Assembly: GCA_021775755.1 (NCBI GenBank)
Contig: JAJFHE010000047.1
Coordinates: forward strand, 1 to 64,000
Length of the DNA: 64,000 bases
Origin: Hyphomicrobiales bacterium
Lineage (GTDB): Bacteria; Pseudomonadota; Alphaproteobacteria; Rhizobiales; JAJFHB01
Direction: 5' to 3'
The notes beneath the pieces were generated by a model. It ran no database searches. It was not told where the DNA came from and saw only the letters and a list, made by a program, of their open reading frames with translations. The translations under genes were made by a program, and so were the position numbers. Shown here piece by piece: positions 16,528 to 26,300 of this stretch (positions are counted from its first letter, which is position 1; each line of letters begins with the position of its first letter).

Positions 16528-19317
16528 ATGTCGATGCTGCGCAAACTGTTCGTACTCCTGGTGGTAGGAGTGTTCGTGTTCGCCGTTCCCTCGCTGGACC
16601 CGGCCTATGGCGATACGCGCGTCAGTGCAGTCCAGCAGGAACTGAAAAACCTCGGCTATAACCCGGGGCCCGTGGACGGGGCCTGGGGCCAGCAGACAGA
16701 GCGGGCAGCGCGCCGCTTCATGCGCTCGAAGAACTACAATCTCTCTCAGGTGTTCCGCTCCGGCAGGGTCGATGTAAACAAGCTGCTTGGTCTTCTGCGC
16801 TCGTCGGGAACCAGAACCGCGACCGGTGATGTCAAAAAGATACAACGCCTCCTCGCACAAATGGGATACAGCCCGGGAACCGCGGATGGCCGGTGGGACA
16901 ATACAGTGTTGTCGGCGGCGCGGCGGTTTGCGGCGGCGCGCTCTCTGTCGTCGTCGATCTGGCGGCCTCAGGGGCGGGTCAGTTACTCAGCGCTTCTTGT
17001 GCATTTGAAGCTTGCCCAGCGGGCCGGCCACCGCGCCGGCCGCACGTCGGTCGCCGCTTCGGGAGAGTGGCACGGTTCCGCGCCGACGCGTGCGGATGTG
17101 CGGGCAATCGAAATTCTGCTCGGCACTCTTGGCTATGACCCGGGCTCGCGCGATGGCGTATGGGACGCCAAGACGCTCGCTGCGGTCCGGCGCTTCGCCC
17201 GCGACCGGTCCATCGATACAAGCATCTGGCGGCCGGGCAACCGTGTCAGTGCTTCCGCTCTAATGGTTCACCTGAGGCTGGCGAAACGCTCAGGACACCG
17301 GGCGGGATCGACGCAAACGGCGTCGTCGGGTTCCGGGCAGGCTGCATCGGGCGGTAGTGTTTCCCGGGAACGCCTGAAGCGGATCGAGGAGCTGCTCGCG
17401 AAGGTCGGCCATGATCCCGGGCCGGTGGATGGCGTCTGGAACCGGCAGTCTGAGACGGCAGCACGGCATTTCGCCCGCGAACGGCGGATCGGGGGCCGAA
17501 ACTGGGGGCGCATTAACCGTGAAGACGCTTCCATTATCATCAATCAGCTCGTCATCGCCGAGCGGAGTGGAAGCAGTGTTGCTGGTTCTTCCTCGGATAG
17601 TGCGAGTTCTGCGGCGCAGGCCAGGCCTTCGCCGAGCGACACGCGCCGTATTGAAACACTCCTCTCCGATCTTGAGTATTTGTCGCTACCCCCTGACGGT
17701 ACTTGGAATGCCACGACGGAACGTGCGGTCGAACGCTTTCTTGCAGCCAATGACCTCTCGAACTTGAACTGGAAGAACGGTAATCGGGTCAGAACCAGTA
17801 TGCTTATCCGCCGGCTCGAGATCGCTTATCGTCGTCGGGACCAGGCGCAGACAAATACGCAAACGGCTAACGCTGGAACGCAGGAGTATCGAGATCAGGC
17901 AGGGCTAACTACGCTGCAGGTTCGGACAATCAAGCAACTGCTTGCTGTGCTGGGTTACGATCCGGGATCTCAGGACAATCGTTGGGATGAACAAATGATG
18001 TCGGCAGCCCGCCGATTTGCGCAGTCATGGGGCCTTGAGGAAGATGCGTGGTTTCGTGACGGCACAGTCGTTCGCGCCGTGTTTTACAATCAGCTCCGCC
18101 TCGCGCAGCGCCAAGGGCACTATGCATCCGCTGCGCAAAATGTGCCAGAATCGACAGGAGGGTCGACAGGGGGGTCGACAGGGGAGTCGACAGGAGAGAC
18201 GGCAGACAGTCTTGTTCGCACCGGGGCGTTGGCATTGCTCAGCCGTAAGTACGATGAAGCGCTCGCGGCGTTTTCAAAAGCGCTCGAGCGCGAGCCGGGT
18301 CGTGCCGAAGCGCATGATTACCGCGGTCGCACCTATCTCGCCCGGGGAGACACGACACGCGCTATTGCCGAATTTACCCGGGCCATTGAACTCAACAGCG
18401 CTTTTGCTCTTGCTCACGCGAACAGAGCCGGAGCCCATGAACGCGTTGGCCGCTTGACCCGCGCGTTGGAAGACCTTGCAGCGGCGGTCAGGCTGGAACC
18501 TGATAATACCGAGTATCAGGCGGCCTTGGCGCGCACGGCGCAGCTTCTGGTGGCGGCTCCAGCCGCGTCGCCCGCGCCTGCGCAGGCATCTCCACCGCCA
18601 GTGTCCGTAAGCACGGAGACCCGCGTGGCGCTGGTCATCGGCAACTCGCGATATGACAACGTGCCCTCCCTGCGCAATCCGGAGGGCGATGCGCGTGCGG
18701 TTGCCACGTCGTTCGAGCGGCTGGGGTTTTCTGACGTCACACTCAGGTTCGATCTTGGCCGCGACGAACTCATCGATGCATTGAGAACATTCTCCGACAA
18801 GGCGGTGACAGCCGACTGGGCGGTGGTCTACTTCGCCGGCCACGGCTTTGAGATGGGCGGCGTCAATTATCTGGTGCCGGTCGATGCAAAGCTTGTGCGC
18901 GATACGCATGCAAGCTTCGAGGCGGTGCAGCTCGACCAGTTGCTGACGGCGATGTCCGGTGCGCGCAAACTGCGGCTGGCCATCCTCGATGCCTGCCGCA
19001 ACAACCCGTTCACCAGCCGCATGCAGATGTCGGGTACCCGCAGTGTCGGGCGCGGGCTCGGGCTGATCGAGCCCGAGGGCGGCACGCTGGTCGCCTACGC
19101 CGCCCGGCACGGGCAGGTGGCGCTCGATGGCGATGGCGCCAACAGTCCTTATGTCAGTGCGCTTCTGCAGCATATGGCAACAGAAAAGCTCGAAATCGGC
19201 CTTCTTTTCCGCCACGTGCGCGATACGGTGCGCCAGCTCACCGGCCAGTCGCAGGAGCCCTATGTCTACGGCTCGCTGCCGAGCGAGGCGCTTTACTTCA
19301 ACCCGGGCGGGGAGTGA
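16528..19317 (+). CDS. Exported caspase-like protein with six PGB-like repeats and TPRs (type B, gene 6)
   Basis: The 929-residue product begins with a signal peptide nearly identical to that of gene 5 (LFVLLVVGVFVFAVP, cleavage near AYG|DT). Six PGB-like repeats fill about 30-540; repeat 5 (EYLSLPPDGTW) is the variant lacking DPG. A Ser-Thr-Gly linker encoded by a 12-bp tandem repeat leads into about three TPR units (about 560-665). The caspase-like domain (about 690-925) has His772 (FAGHGFE) and Cys823 (DACRNNPF). Repeat 4 is very close to repeat 10 of gene 5 (HDPGPVDGVWNRQS in both). The ribosome site (GTGGAG) lies inside the last codons of gene 5, 3 nt away, so translation is probably coupled. 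No substrate or partner can be deduced. Confidence 0.88.
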   Translation: MSMLRKLFVLLVVGVFVFAVPSLDPAYGDTRVSAVQQELKNLGYNPGPVDGAWGQQTERAARRFMRSKNYNLSQVFRSGRVDVNKLLGLLRSSGTRTATGDVKKIQRLLAQMGYSPGTADGRWDNTVLSAARRFAAARSLSSSIWRPQGRVSYSALLVHLKLAQRAGHRAGRTSVAASGEWHGSAPTRADVRAIEILLGTLGYDPGSRDGVWDAKTLAAVRRFARDRSIDTSIWRPGNRVSASALMVHLRLAKRSGHRAGSTQTASSGSGQAASGGSVSRERLKRIEELLAKVGHDPGPVDGVWNRQSETAARHFARERRIGGRNWGRINREDASIIINQLVIAERSGSSVAGSSSDSASSAAQARPSPSDTRRIETLLSDLEYLSLPPDGTWNATTERAVERFLAANDLSNLNWKNGNRVRTSMLIRRLEIAYRRRDQAQTNTQTANAGTQEYRDQAGLTTLQVRTIKQLLAVLGYDPGSQDNRWDEQMMSAARRFAQSWGLEEDAWFRDGTVVRAVFYNQLRLAQRQGHYASAAQNVPESTGGSTGGSTGESTGETADSLVRTGALALLSRKYDEALAAFSKALEREPGRAEAHDYRGRTYLARGDTTRAIAEFTRAIELNSAFALAHANRAGAHERVGRLTRALEDLAAAVRLEPDNTEYQAALARTAQLLVAAPAASPAPAQASPPPVSVSTETRVALVIGNSRYDNVPSLRNPEGDARAVATSFERLGFSDVTLRFDLGRDELIDALRTFSDKAVTADWAVVYFAGHGFEMGGVNYLVPVDAKLVRDTHASFEAVQLDQLLTAMSGARKLRLAILDACRNNPFTSRMQMSGTRSVGRGLGLIEPEGGTLVAYAARHGQVALDGDGANSPYVSALLQHMATEKLEIGLLFRHVRDTVRQLTGQSQEPYVYGSLPSEALYFNPGGE
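18151..18198 (+). repeat. Four 12-bp tandem repeats encoding an STGG/STGE linker
   Basis: Four in-frame copies of a 12-bp unit TCGACAGG(A/G)G(G/A)G run from 18151 to 18198 in gene 6. They encode STGG STGG STGE STGE, a flexible linker between the PGB array and the TPRs. The near identity of the units at DNA level suggests recent slippage, so copy number may vary between strains. Confidence 0.9.
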
Positions 19318-19321
19318 GACG

Positions 19322-21730
19322 ATGTCGATGCTGCGCAGGCTGGTTGCGTTTCTGCTGGTGGTCGGTGCGCTGGCCCTTGTGATCCTGCCCGGTGATGGTG
19401 CGCAAGCCGCAAACACACGCGGTGAGATCATCAACATCCAGCAGTCGCTTATCCGCCTTGGATACAGTCCCGGCACGATCGACGGCGTGTGGGGCGGCCA
19501 AACCGAGCGGGAGGCACGGAAGTTCATTTCCGATAACGGCCTCGACGCGAGCCGGATATTCGTTTCCGGTACGCTTTTCGCAAGACGTCTTGTCAAGGCT
19601 TTGAACCGGGCGCTTATCGCGCAGAACGGACAACCCCAGACCGCGCCACCTCAGGGCAGTACGATCACGCAGTCGGGAGGCAGCGGAACGGGCTCGTCTT
19701 CGGGGAGTTCCGGAATTCAGCAGGGGTCGGGTGACGAGGCCGGCGGTTCCCTGAGTGCAAACTCGCAAAGTTTGGGGAACTCGCAACGTGAAACGCCGGT
19801 GCAAGCTCAGGGGCAATCGGTATCGGGCTCCGGCCAGTATGCGACCAACTTCAATGCACCGTTCGTTGTCCGGCGGGCCGAAACCCAGCTTGCACGAATG
19901 GGCTATGACCCGGGCCTGGTCGATGGTCGGTGGACGCAGGACACATCCGCCGCAGCACATGCCTTTGCCGTTGCGCTTGGAGTGGCGGGCGAAGTCGTCC
20001 CGAACGGCGGGGAAGTTGACCGCAGCGCATTGGCAGGCCACCTGTCTGCGGCGCTGGCGACCGGACATCGTGCTGAAACAACAACGGTGACCAGCGCTGC
20101 CAACTCGCTGGGCGGCGGTGCGACAAGGGAAGACATCCACCGGATCGAGGAGCTGCTTGCGCTTCTGGGCTATGACCCGGGGCAGTCCGACGGGGTGTGG
20201 GATGTGCGGGCCGCCGCTGCGGCACACAAGTTCGCCCGCACGCGCGGGCTGAACGACAACTACTGGCGGCCCGGCGGTCGCATTTCACCAACAGCATTGC
20301 TTGGCCAGCTCGCGCTGGCGGAACGCGAACACAATCCGCAAGGCGTCGCGGCCAGGGAAACATTGCAAATCGAGCGTTTGCTGTCCGGGTTCGGTTACGA
20401 TCCCGGCGAGATCGACGGCAGATACGACTTTGCCACGAACGTTGCGGTGCGACAGTTCCTTCGCAGCCGCGGGCGCGAAAGCATCAACTGGCGGCGCAAC
20501 GGCCGTATCAGATACGATGTTGTTCTGGCGGAGTTGCAGGAAGCCGGCGCCGGCACTGCGGCACAACCTCAATCGCCCACGGTGGCTGACGGACCCGTGG
20601 CACCTTCCACCGCCCCCGGGGAGACCGCCGACAGCCTGATCCAAAGCGGGGCAGTGGCGCTTTTGAGCGGTAAACATGGCGATGCGCTTGCCGCCTTCTC
20701 AAGGGCGCTGGAACTTGATGGCGGACGCGCCGATGCACATGACTACCGGGGCCGAACCTATCTCGCCGATGGCGACACGGTCCGTGCCATCGCGGACTTT
20801 ACCCGCGCCATCGAACTCGACAGCAGTTTTGCGCTTGCGCATGCAAACCGGGCAACGGCCTACGAGCGCGACGGCAATTTTGCTCGTGCACTCGAGGACC
20901 GGGCAGCCGCATTGCGGCTTGAACCAGGCAATGCGCGTTATCAGGCGGCGCTGTCGCAGACGGCGCAGAGCCTCGCGGCGGGAACCACGCCTGCACCGGC
21001 ATCCGCACCCACCCCCTCTGCGATTGCTGAACGACGCGTGGCGCTCGTCATCGGCAATTCGCGCTATGAACACGCGGCCTCGCTGCGCAACCCTCAAGGC
21101 GATGCGCGCGCCGTGGCGGAGGCGTTTGAACGCCTCGGGTTTTCCGAAGTTACGTTGCAATTCGATCTCGGCCGGGAAGCCCTCATATCGGCGTTGCGCA
21201 CGTTCGGCGACAAGGCCTCCGTTGCCGACTGGGCAGTCGTCTATTTCGCCGGGCACGGATTTGAGATCGACGGCGTCAACTATCTCGTACCCGTCGACGC
21301 ACGGCTTGAACGCGATGCCCATGTGCGCTGGGAGGCGATCGCGCTCGACGATCTTCTGAGTTCCATGGAGGGCGCGCGCAAGCTGCGCCTTGCGATCCTC
21401 GATGCCTGCCGCAACAACCCGTTCACGAGCCGTATGCAGGTTGCCTCTACACGCAGCGTGGGGCGTGGGCTTGGTCTGATCGAGCCGGAGGGCGGCACGC
21501 TCGTCGCCTATGCGGCGCGGCACGGTCAGGTGGCACTCGATGGCGATGGCGCCAACAGCCCTTATGTCAGCGCGCTGCTGCAGCACCTGACAACGCAGGG
21601 GCTTGAGATCAACCTGCTCTTCCGCCGCGTGCGCGACACCGTGCGCCAGCTCACCGGACAGGCGCAGGAACCTTACGTCTATGGCTCGCTACCGAGTGAG
21701 GAGCTTTACTTCAACCCGGGAGGGGAATGA
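19322..21730 (+). CDS. Exported caspase-like protein with four PGB-like repeats and TPRs (type B, gene 7)
   Basis: Read from ATG 19322, which has GGGGAG about 8 nt upstream, the protein is 802 residues; longer readings into gene 6 lack a signal peptide. The signal ends near GAQA|ANTR (residue 30). PGB-like repeat 1 (about 32-100) is followed by a low-complexity Gly/Ser/Gln linker (about 100-175), then repeats 2-4 (about 178-415), about three TPR units (about 435-545) and the caspase-like domain (about 565-800; His645 in FAGHGFE, Cys696 in DACRNNPF). The N-terminus (PGDGAQAA and the first PGB repeat) resembles gene 4, a type A gene, while the rest is type B, so it looks chimeric. It starts 4 nt after gene 6. 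Confidence 0.88.
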   Translation: MSMLRRLVAFLLVVGALALVILPGDGAQAANTRGEIINIQQSLIRLGYSPGTIDGVWGGQTEREARKFISDNGLDASRIFVSGTLFARRLVKALNRALIAQNGQPQTAPPQGSTITQSGGSGTGSSSGSSGIQQGSGDEAGGSLSANSQSLGNSQRETPVQAQGQSVSGSGQYATNFNAPFVVRRAETQLARMGYDPGLVDGRWTQDTSAAAHAFAVALGVAGEVVPNGGEVDRSALAGHLSAALATGHRAETTTVTSAANSLGGGATREDIHRIEELLALLGYDPGQSDGVWDVRAAAAAHKFARTRGLNDNYWRPGGRISPTALLGQLALAEREHNPQGVAARETLQIERLLSGFGYDPGEIDGRYDFATNVAVRQFLRSRGRESINWRRNGRIRYDVVLAELQEAGAGTAAQPQSPTVADGPVAPSTAPGETADSLIQSGAVALLSGKHGDALAAFSRALELDGGRADAHDYRGRTYLADGDTVRAIADFTRAIELDSSFALAHANRATAYERDGNFARALEDRAAALRLEPGNARYQAALSQTAQSLAAGTTPAPASAPTPSAIAERRVALVIGNSRYEHAASLRNPQGDARAVAEAFERLGFSEVTLQFDLGREALISALRTFGDKASVADWAVVYFAGHGFEIDGVNYLVPVDARLERDAHVRWEAIALDDLLSSMEGARKLRLAILDACRNNPFTSRMQVASTRSVGRGLGLIEPEGGTLVAYAARHGQVALDGDGANSPYVSALLQHLTTQGLEINLLFRRVRDTVRQLTGQAQEPYVYGSLPSEELYFNPGGE

Positions 21731-21734
21731 GGCT

Positions 21735-23348
21735 ATGGCAGTCAATCTTCGAAAGATCGTTATTCTTGTCCTGCTTACGCTTGCCGTAACTGTGACGAAC
21801 CACTGTCGAGACGCACATGCGTCTCAGGTGACAGAAATCAAGGCCCTGCTAGGGGATTTGGGCTTTAATACGGGGCCGCAGAATCTCTCGTGGTATGACG
21901 TGCCGGCACGCGGCGCACGCAACTTTCTCTCGGCAGCACAGTTGAACCCATCCGATTTTGAGTTGTTCGATCACCGGGCGGATACTGGCGATCTTTCCCA
22001 ACTCTTAGATGCACTGCGCACTTTTTCTGACGCTGCCGAGGTGGCGCGGCGGAGCGTGCCGGGAACAAACGACACGGAGCGTATTGAAAAGTTGCTGGCG
22101 GCGCTTGGTTACTTTTCCCAGACACCCGACCCTGTTTGGAGCGTGGCGACCAAATTGGCCGCCAGCCGCTTCGTGGACCATAATCACCTCACATCGATCG
22201 AACTGGGGACCCGTGGCATGGCGGGCGCGCCGCTTCTCATCATATATCTCGTTGATGCTCGCGAGGCGGGTCGAGTTAATCCGGCAGGACAGAATGCGCC
22301 ATCATCGCTGTCGGAAGCGGCGGCCCCGCCACAGCTTATGCGGAACTCCGCTTCCCGTCTTGCCATCCGCCGCATCGAAAGCATGCTGGCTGGGATGGGG
22401 TACGACCCTGGAAACCTGGATGGAAGATGGACAGATGATACCGGTCTGGCTGTTCGCGCATTTGCGAACTCGCTGGGAAAGTACGAAGAAATTGTGATAG
22501 AGGCCGGCATAGTCGATCATGAGGTCCTGGCCCATCTTCTCATCGCTGCCGGTGAAGTTGGGCACCGTGCAGACGGTGCCTCTGCGCCGGTGCCAGAAAC
22601 TTCCGTAGCCGTGGCGCCGCAACCAACCGCACCGGCGGCGCTCGACGAGACCCGCGTCGCGCTCGTCATCGGCAACTCGCGCTACGAGCATGCCGCCTCG
22701 TTACGTAACCCGGCGGGAGACGCCCGCGCCATGGCCGATGCTTTCCGGGAACTTGGGTTTTCGCAGGTTACGCTAGAACTCGATCTCGGCCGCGACGCAC
22801 TGGCATCGGCCTTGCGCTCATTTGGCGATCAGGCCCTGACCGCGGATTGGGCGGTGATCTATTTCGCCGGCCATGGCTTCGAAGTCGACGGGGTCAATTA
22901 TCTGGTTCCGGTCGACGCCAAGCTCGAGCGCGATACGCATCTGCGCTGGGAGGCAATTCAACTGGATGACGTTCTCGGCGCCATGACCGGTGCCAGCAAG
23001 ATCAGGTTGGCGATTCTCGACGCCTGCAGAAACAACCCGTTCACAAGCCGCATGCAAACCTCCTCAACACGCAGCATCGGGCGCGGCCTTGCGCTGATCG
23101 AGCCTGAGGGCGGCACGCTGGTCGCCTATGCGGCCCGGCACGGGCAGGTGGCGCTCGACGGAGATGGCGCCAACAGTCCCTATGTCAGCGCGCTGTTACA
23201 GCATCTGGACACGGAAAAGCTCGAAATCAGTCTGCTGTTCCGCCACGTGCGAGACACGGTGCGCCAGCTCACCGGTCAGGCGCAGGAGCCTTACGTTTAC
23301 GGCTCGTTGCCGAGCGAAGCGCTTTACTTCAATCCGGGAGGGGAGTGA
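21735..23348 (+). CDS. Exported caspase-like protein with three divergent PGB-like repeats, no TPR (type B, gene 8)
   Basis: The 537-residue product from ATG 21735 has a signal peptide (IVILVLLTLAVTVT, cleavage near AHA|SQ). Three PGB-like repeats follow (about 34-105, 115-185, 210-280), but only the third keeps the GYDPGNLDGRW turn; the first two are degenerate. There are no TPRs: a short Pro/Ala linker leads straight to the caspase-like domain (about 300-535; His380 in FAGHGFE, Cys431 in DACRNNPF). This is the smallest member of the array. Its start is 4 nt after the stop of gene 7, with GGGGAATGAGG as ribosome site. A Cys in the signal region lacks a lipobox context. The catalytic domain is intact, so it may be an active but less tethered form. 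Confidence 0.87.
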   Translation: MAVNLRKIVILVLLTLAVTVTNHCRDAHASQVTEIKALLGDLGFNTGPQNLSWYDVPARGARNFLSAAQLNPSDFELFDHRADTGDLSQLLDALRTFSDAAEVARRSVPGTNDTERIEKLLAALGYFSQTPDPVWSVATKLAASRFVDHNHLTSIELGTRGMAGAPLLIIYLVDAREAGRVNPAGQNAPSSLSEAAAPPQLMRNSASRLAIRRIESMLAGMGYDPGNLDGRWTDDTGLAVRAFANSLGKYEEIVIEAGIVDHEVLAHLLIAAGEVGHRADGASAPVPETSVAVAPQPTAPAALDETRVALVIGNSRYEHAASLRNPAGDARAMADAFRELGFSQVTLELDLGRDALASALRSFGDQALTADWAVIYFAGHGFEVDGVNYLVPVDAKLERDTHLRWEAIQLDDVLGAMTGASKIRLAILDACRNNPFTSRMQTSSTRSIGRGLALIEPEGGTLVAYAARHGQVALDGDGANSPYVSALLQHLDTEKLEISLLFRHVRDTVRQLTGQAQEPYVYGSLPSEALYFNPGGE

Positions 23349-23395
23349 TGGTGCGTTGGTAACGCCCAAACACGCTCGAAGCGGAGGATTGGTTG

Positions 23396-26300
23396 ATGAT
23401 GCGCAAACTGCTTGTACTTTTACTGTGCGGCCTGTTCCTGTTCGCCATGCCGCCGCAGGATGAGGCTTACAGTGATAGCCGGGTTGCGCAGATCCAGCGC
23501 TCTCTCACCGAGCTTGGCTACAATCCGGGTCCGGTTGACGGTGCCTGGGGGAGCCGCACCGAACGTGCAGTACGGCAGTTTCTGCGCGACAATTCCCGAC
23601 CTATATCGTACGTCTTCCGCGACTATGGAGTGGACTACAACCGCCTCCTTACATCACTTGAGATACGCTCGAACAGCGGCAATGGCCGCGCGGGCGCGTT
23701 GCAAGACACTGCGGACGGAAGGTTGCGCACTCCATCAGCTCAACAGACCGAACGGGTCGAAAAGCTGCTTGTGGCGCTTGGGTATTTCGATCAAGTGCCG
23801 AATGGTGTTTGGGACGACGCTACCAACGCAGCGGTCAAGCAGTTCGTGGCCGAAAGTTCCCGGAACATTGTGTGGAGGCAGGGTCAGCGGGTGCGCGTGC
23901 AGGTTCTCCTGAATGAGCTGCGGCGCGGATCCCACGGGCGTGATTCCGTTACTCAGGTGACGGTTTGGGATGATTCACGTTTCACCGATATCACGGACGC
24001 GAAAGTGCGAAGGATAGAGAAGCTGCTGGACAAGCTCGGATACCTGACCGAAAAGCCGGACGGCCACTGGACCGATGAAACATTCGCTGCCGCGCTGCTA
24101 TTTGCAAGAGGCCGAAGCCTCGATGAGGCTGCTTGGCATTCAGGCGGTCGTATCAATCCCGATGCGCTCATTTCGGAGCTCGAACGTGGTGAGTACGATG
24201 GCCATCGGGCTTCCTCGTTCCCGGCCATCTATCGGTCAGATGTACGGAGCGGCGGCGCGCCCTCTATACAGGAAGTTCGAGAGATACAAATCCTCCTGGC
24301 AACACTTGGCTACGATCCCGGAGCGCGCGATGGCGTGTGGACCATCGACACCCGTCTGGCGACGGAGCAGTTTGCACTGGACCGTTCGCTCGAAGCAGAC
24401 ACATGGCGGTCGGGCGGGAGAATCAATGCATTAGCTCTTCAGGTTCACCTGAAGCTTGCCAGACGGCAGGGACACAGTGGCAGATCACGCCATGAGCACG
24501 AAACCGAAACCCAGGCGGCGGTTTCGGGTGCTGCACGTTTCACTGACATCACGATCGCGCAAGTGCGAAAGATAGAGCTTCTGCTGGACAGTCTCGGATA
24601 CCTGATCGCATGGCTGGATGGCCACTGGAGCGATGAAACTTTCGTTGCCGCACAGTGGTTTGCCAGAGACCGAAGCCTGGATGACACTGCCTGGAGGCCG
24701 GAAGGCCGCATCGATCCCGATGCGCTGATTGAAGAGCTCGGACGTGCCGCCGCCGCCGGCCATCACGTGCAGTGGGCGGCTATTGCGACGTCGGAAGAGT
24801 GGGAGTGGGGTCCTGGATTGAGGTGGGCCGTTAACAGGGAAGTTCAAACGCTTCTTCGCGATATTGATTATCCGTTCTTCGCCGTTAATAACGATACTTG
24901 GTCTGTCGGTATGACGATCGCCGTATTGCGGCTTGCAAATCAGAACGATCTGAATTTCGACGATCTGTCCCCCGCTCCGGGTCAGATAGATGGAGATGCA
25001 CTAATTGAGGCGCTCACCGCCGCCAAGCAGGAACGGATTGAAGCGCAAACAGCGCAGGCGCAGACCGGTGGCGCCGAAACGGCGCCCGACCGGACTATGC
25101 AGGTCGAACAGCTGCTGTCCGACCTTGGCTATGAAGTGGGACCCGTTGATGGCGACTGGGAGGCGCAGGCGCTCTCAGCCGCACGTGTGTTCGCGCACGA
25201 CCGGGGACTGGAGGACGCCCTTTGGAAGCCCAACGGCGCCGTCAATTTCACCGTACTGACTGTTCATCTCGAACTCGCAAAACGGGCGGGTCAGCGCGCC
25301 GTTGACTCGCACACGGCGGGCGAGGCAAATCCAGGTGGAAGGACGCATGGCGGCAACGCTGCCATTGTGCCGCAGTTCGGCCACTCGGCTTGGGTTTCTT
25401 CTCTGGCGCTGTCGCACGATGGCCGCATGCTGGCTTCGGGTGGCGCCGACAACGCCGTCATTCTCTGGGACATTGAAACGGGTGAGGTGCTGAACGTGCT
25501 CAAGAAGCATAGTGAAACTGTTCTAAGCGTCGCGATTTCGCCGGACGGATCTCTGGTGGCTTCGGGCGGAAACGATCACACAGTGCTTGTCTGGAACACT
25601 TCAACGGGTGAAATTGTACAACGCGTCGGTGGTTTTCGTGACGCGGTGGAGGCACTGTGGTTTCACGACGATGGCCGCAGCCTCATGATGGCGGAAACGA
25701 TCAATGTGGGCACATCGGACCTGGCGACCGGCAACCGGCGTGTGATGAGCGGAGGGCTGGGCACTGGGCTGTCGCCGGATCGTTCCCTGATGATCCAGGC
25801 GATCGACCGCCGACGAGGCCTTCGCATCGCGGATGCAACGACCGGTGAGACAGTCAGCCAGTTTACATTGCCCGGGGAACTTGCCTACGAGAACAATGCC
25901 GGTTCGGTCGGCTGGTCGCCCGATAATGACCGTGTCGCCGTTATCGCCGGAACAGCGCAAAACATCAGTGATGCCAAATACTTGATGGTTTTCGAGGTGG
26001 CAACGGGGAAAGAGTTGTCGCGCACGGAATACGCCGGCGATGTGTTTTATCCGCGTAACCAGCGCCTGACTTTCTTCGCGGATGGGAACAGGCTTCTTGT
26101 CCGCACATTCGAAGAAGCGCAAATCTGGGATACGCGCAACGGCGAGGTGCTCAACACCTTTGCGCATGAGGGCTCGCACGTAACGTCCGCTCGCCTGGCG
26201 GAAAACGACGAGCAGGTTGTAACCGGCGGTGCAGACGGATCGATCCTGCTCTGGGATGTGGCGACGGGACGGCAAGTGCGGGCATTTGGCGGCGAAGTGC

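Noticed and set aside
18151-18198. CRISPR-like short repeats
   Set aside because: The 12-bp units are contiguous, without spacers, and in frame inside a gene.
18274-19596. 440-residue minus-strand open frame across genes 6 and 7
   Set aside because: It runs antisense through the conserved caspase coding region; matching shadows appear opposite each paralog, which shows they come from the sense gene.
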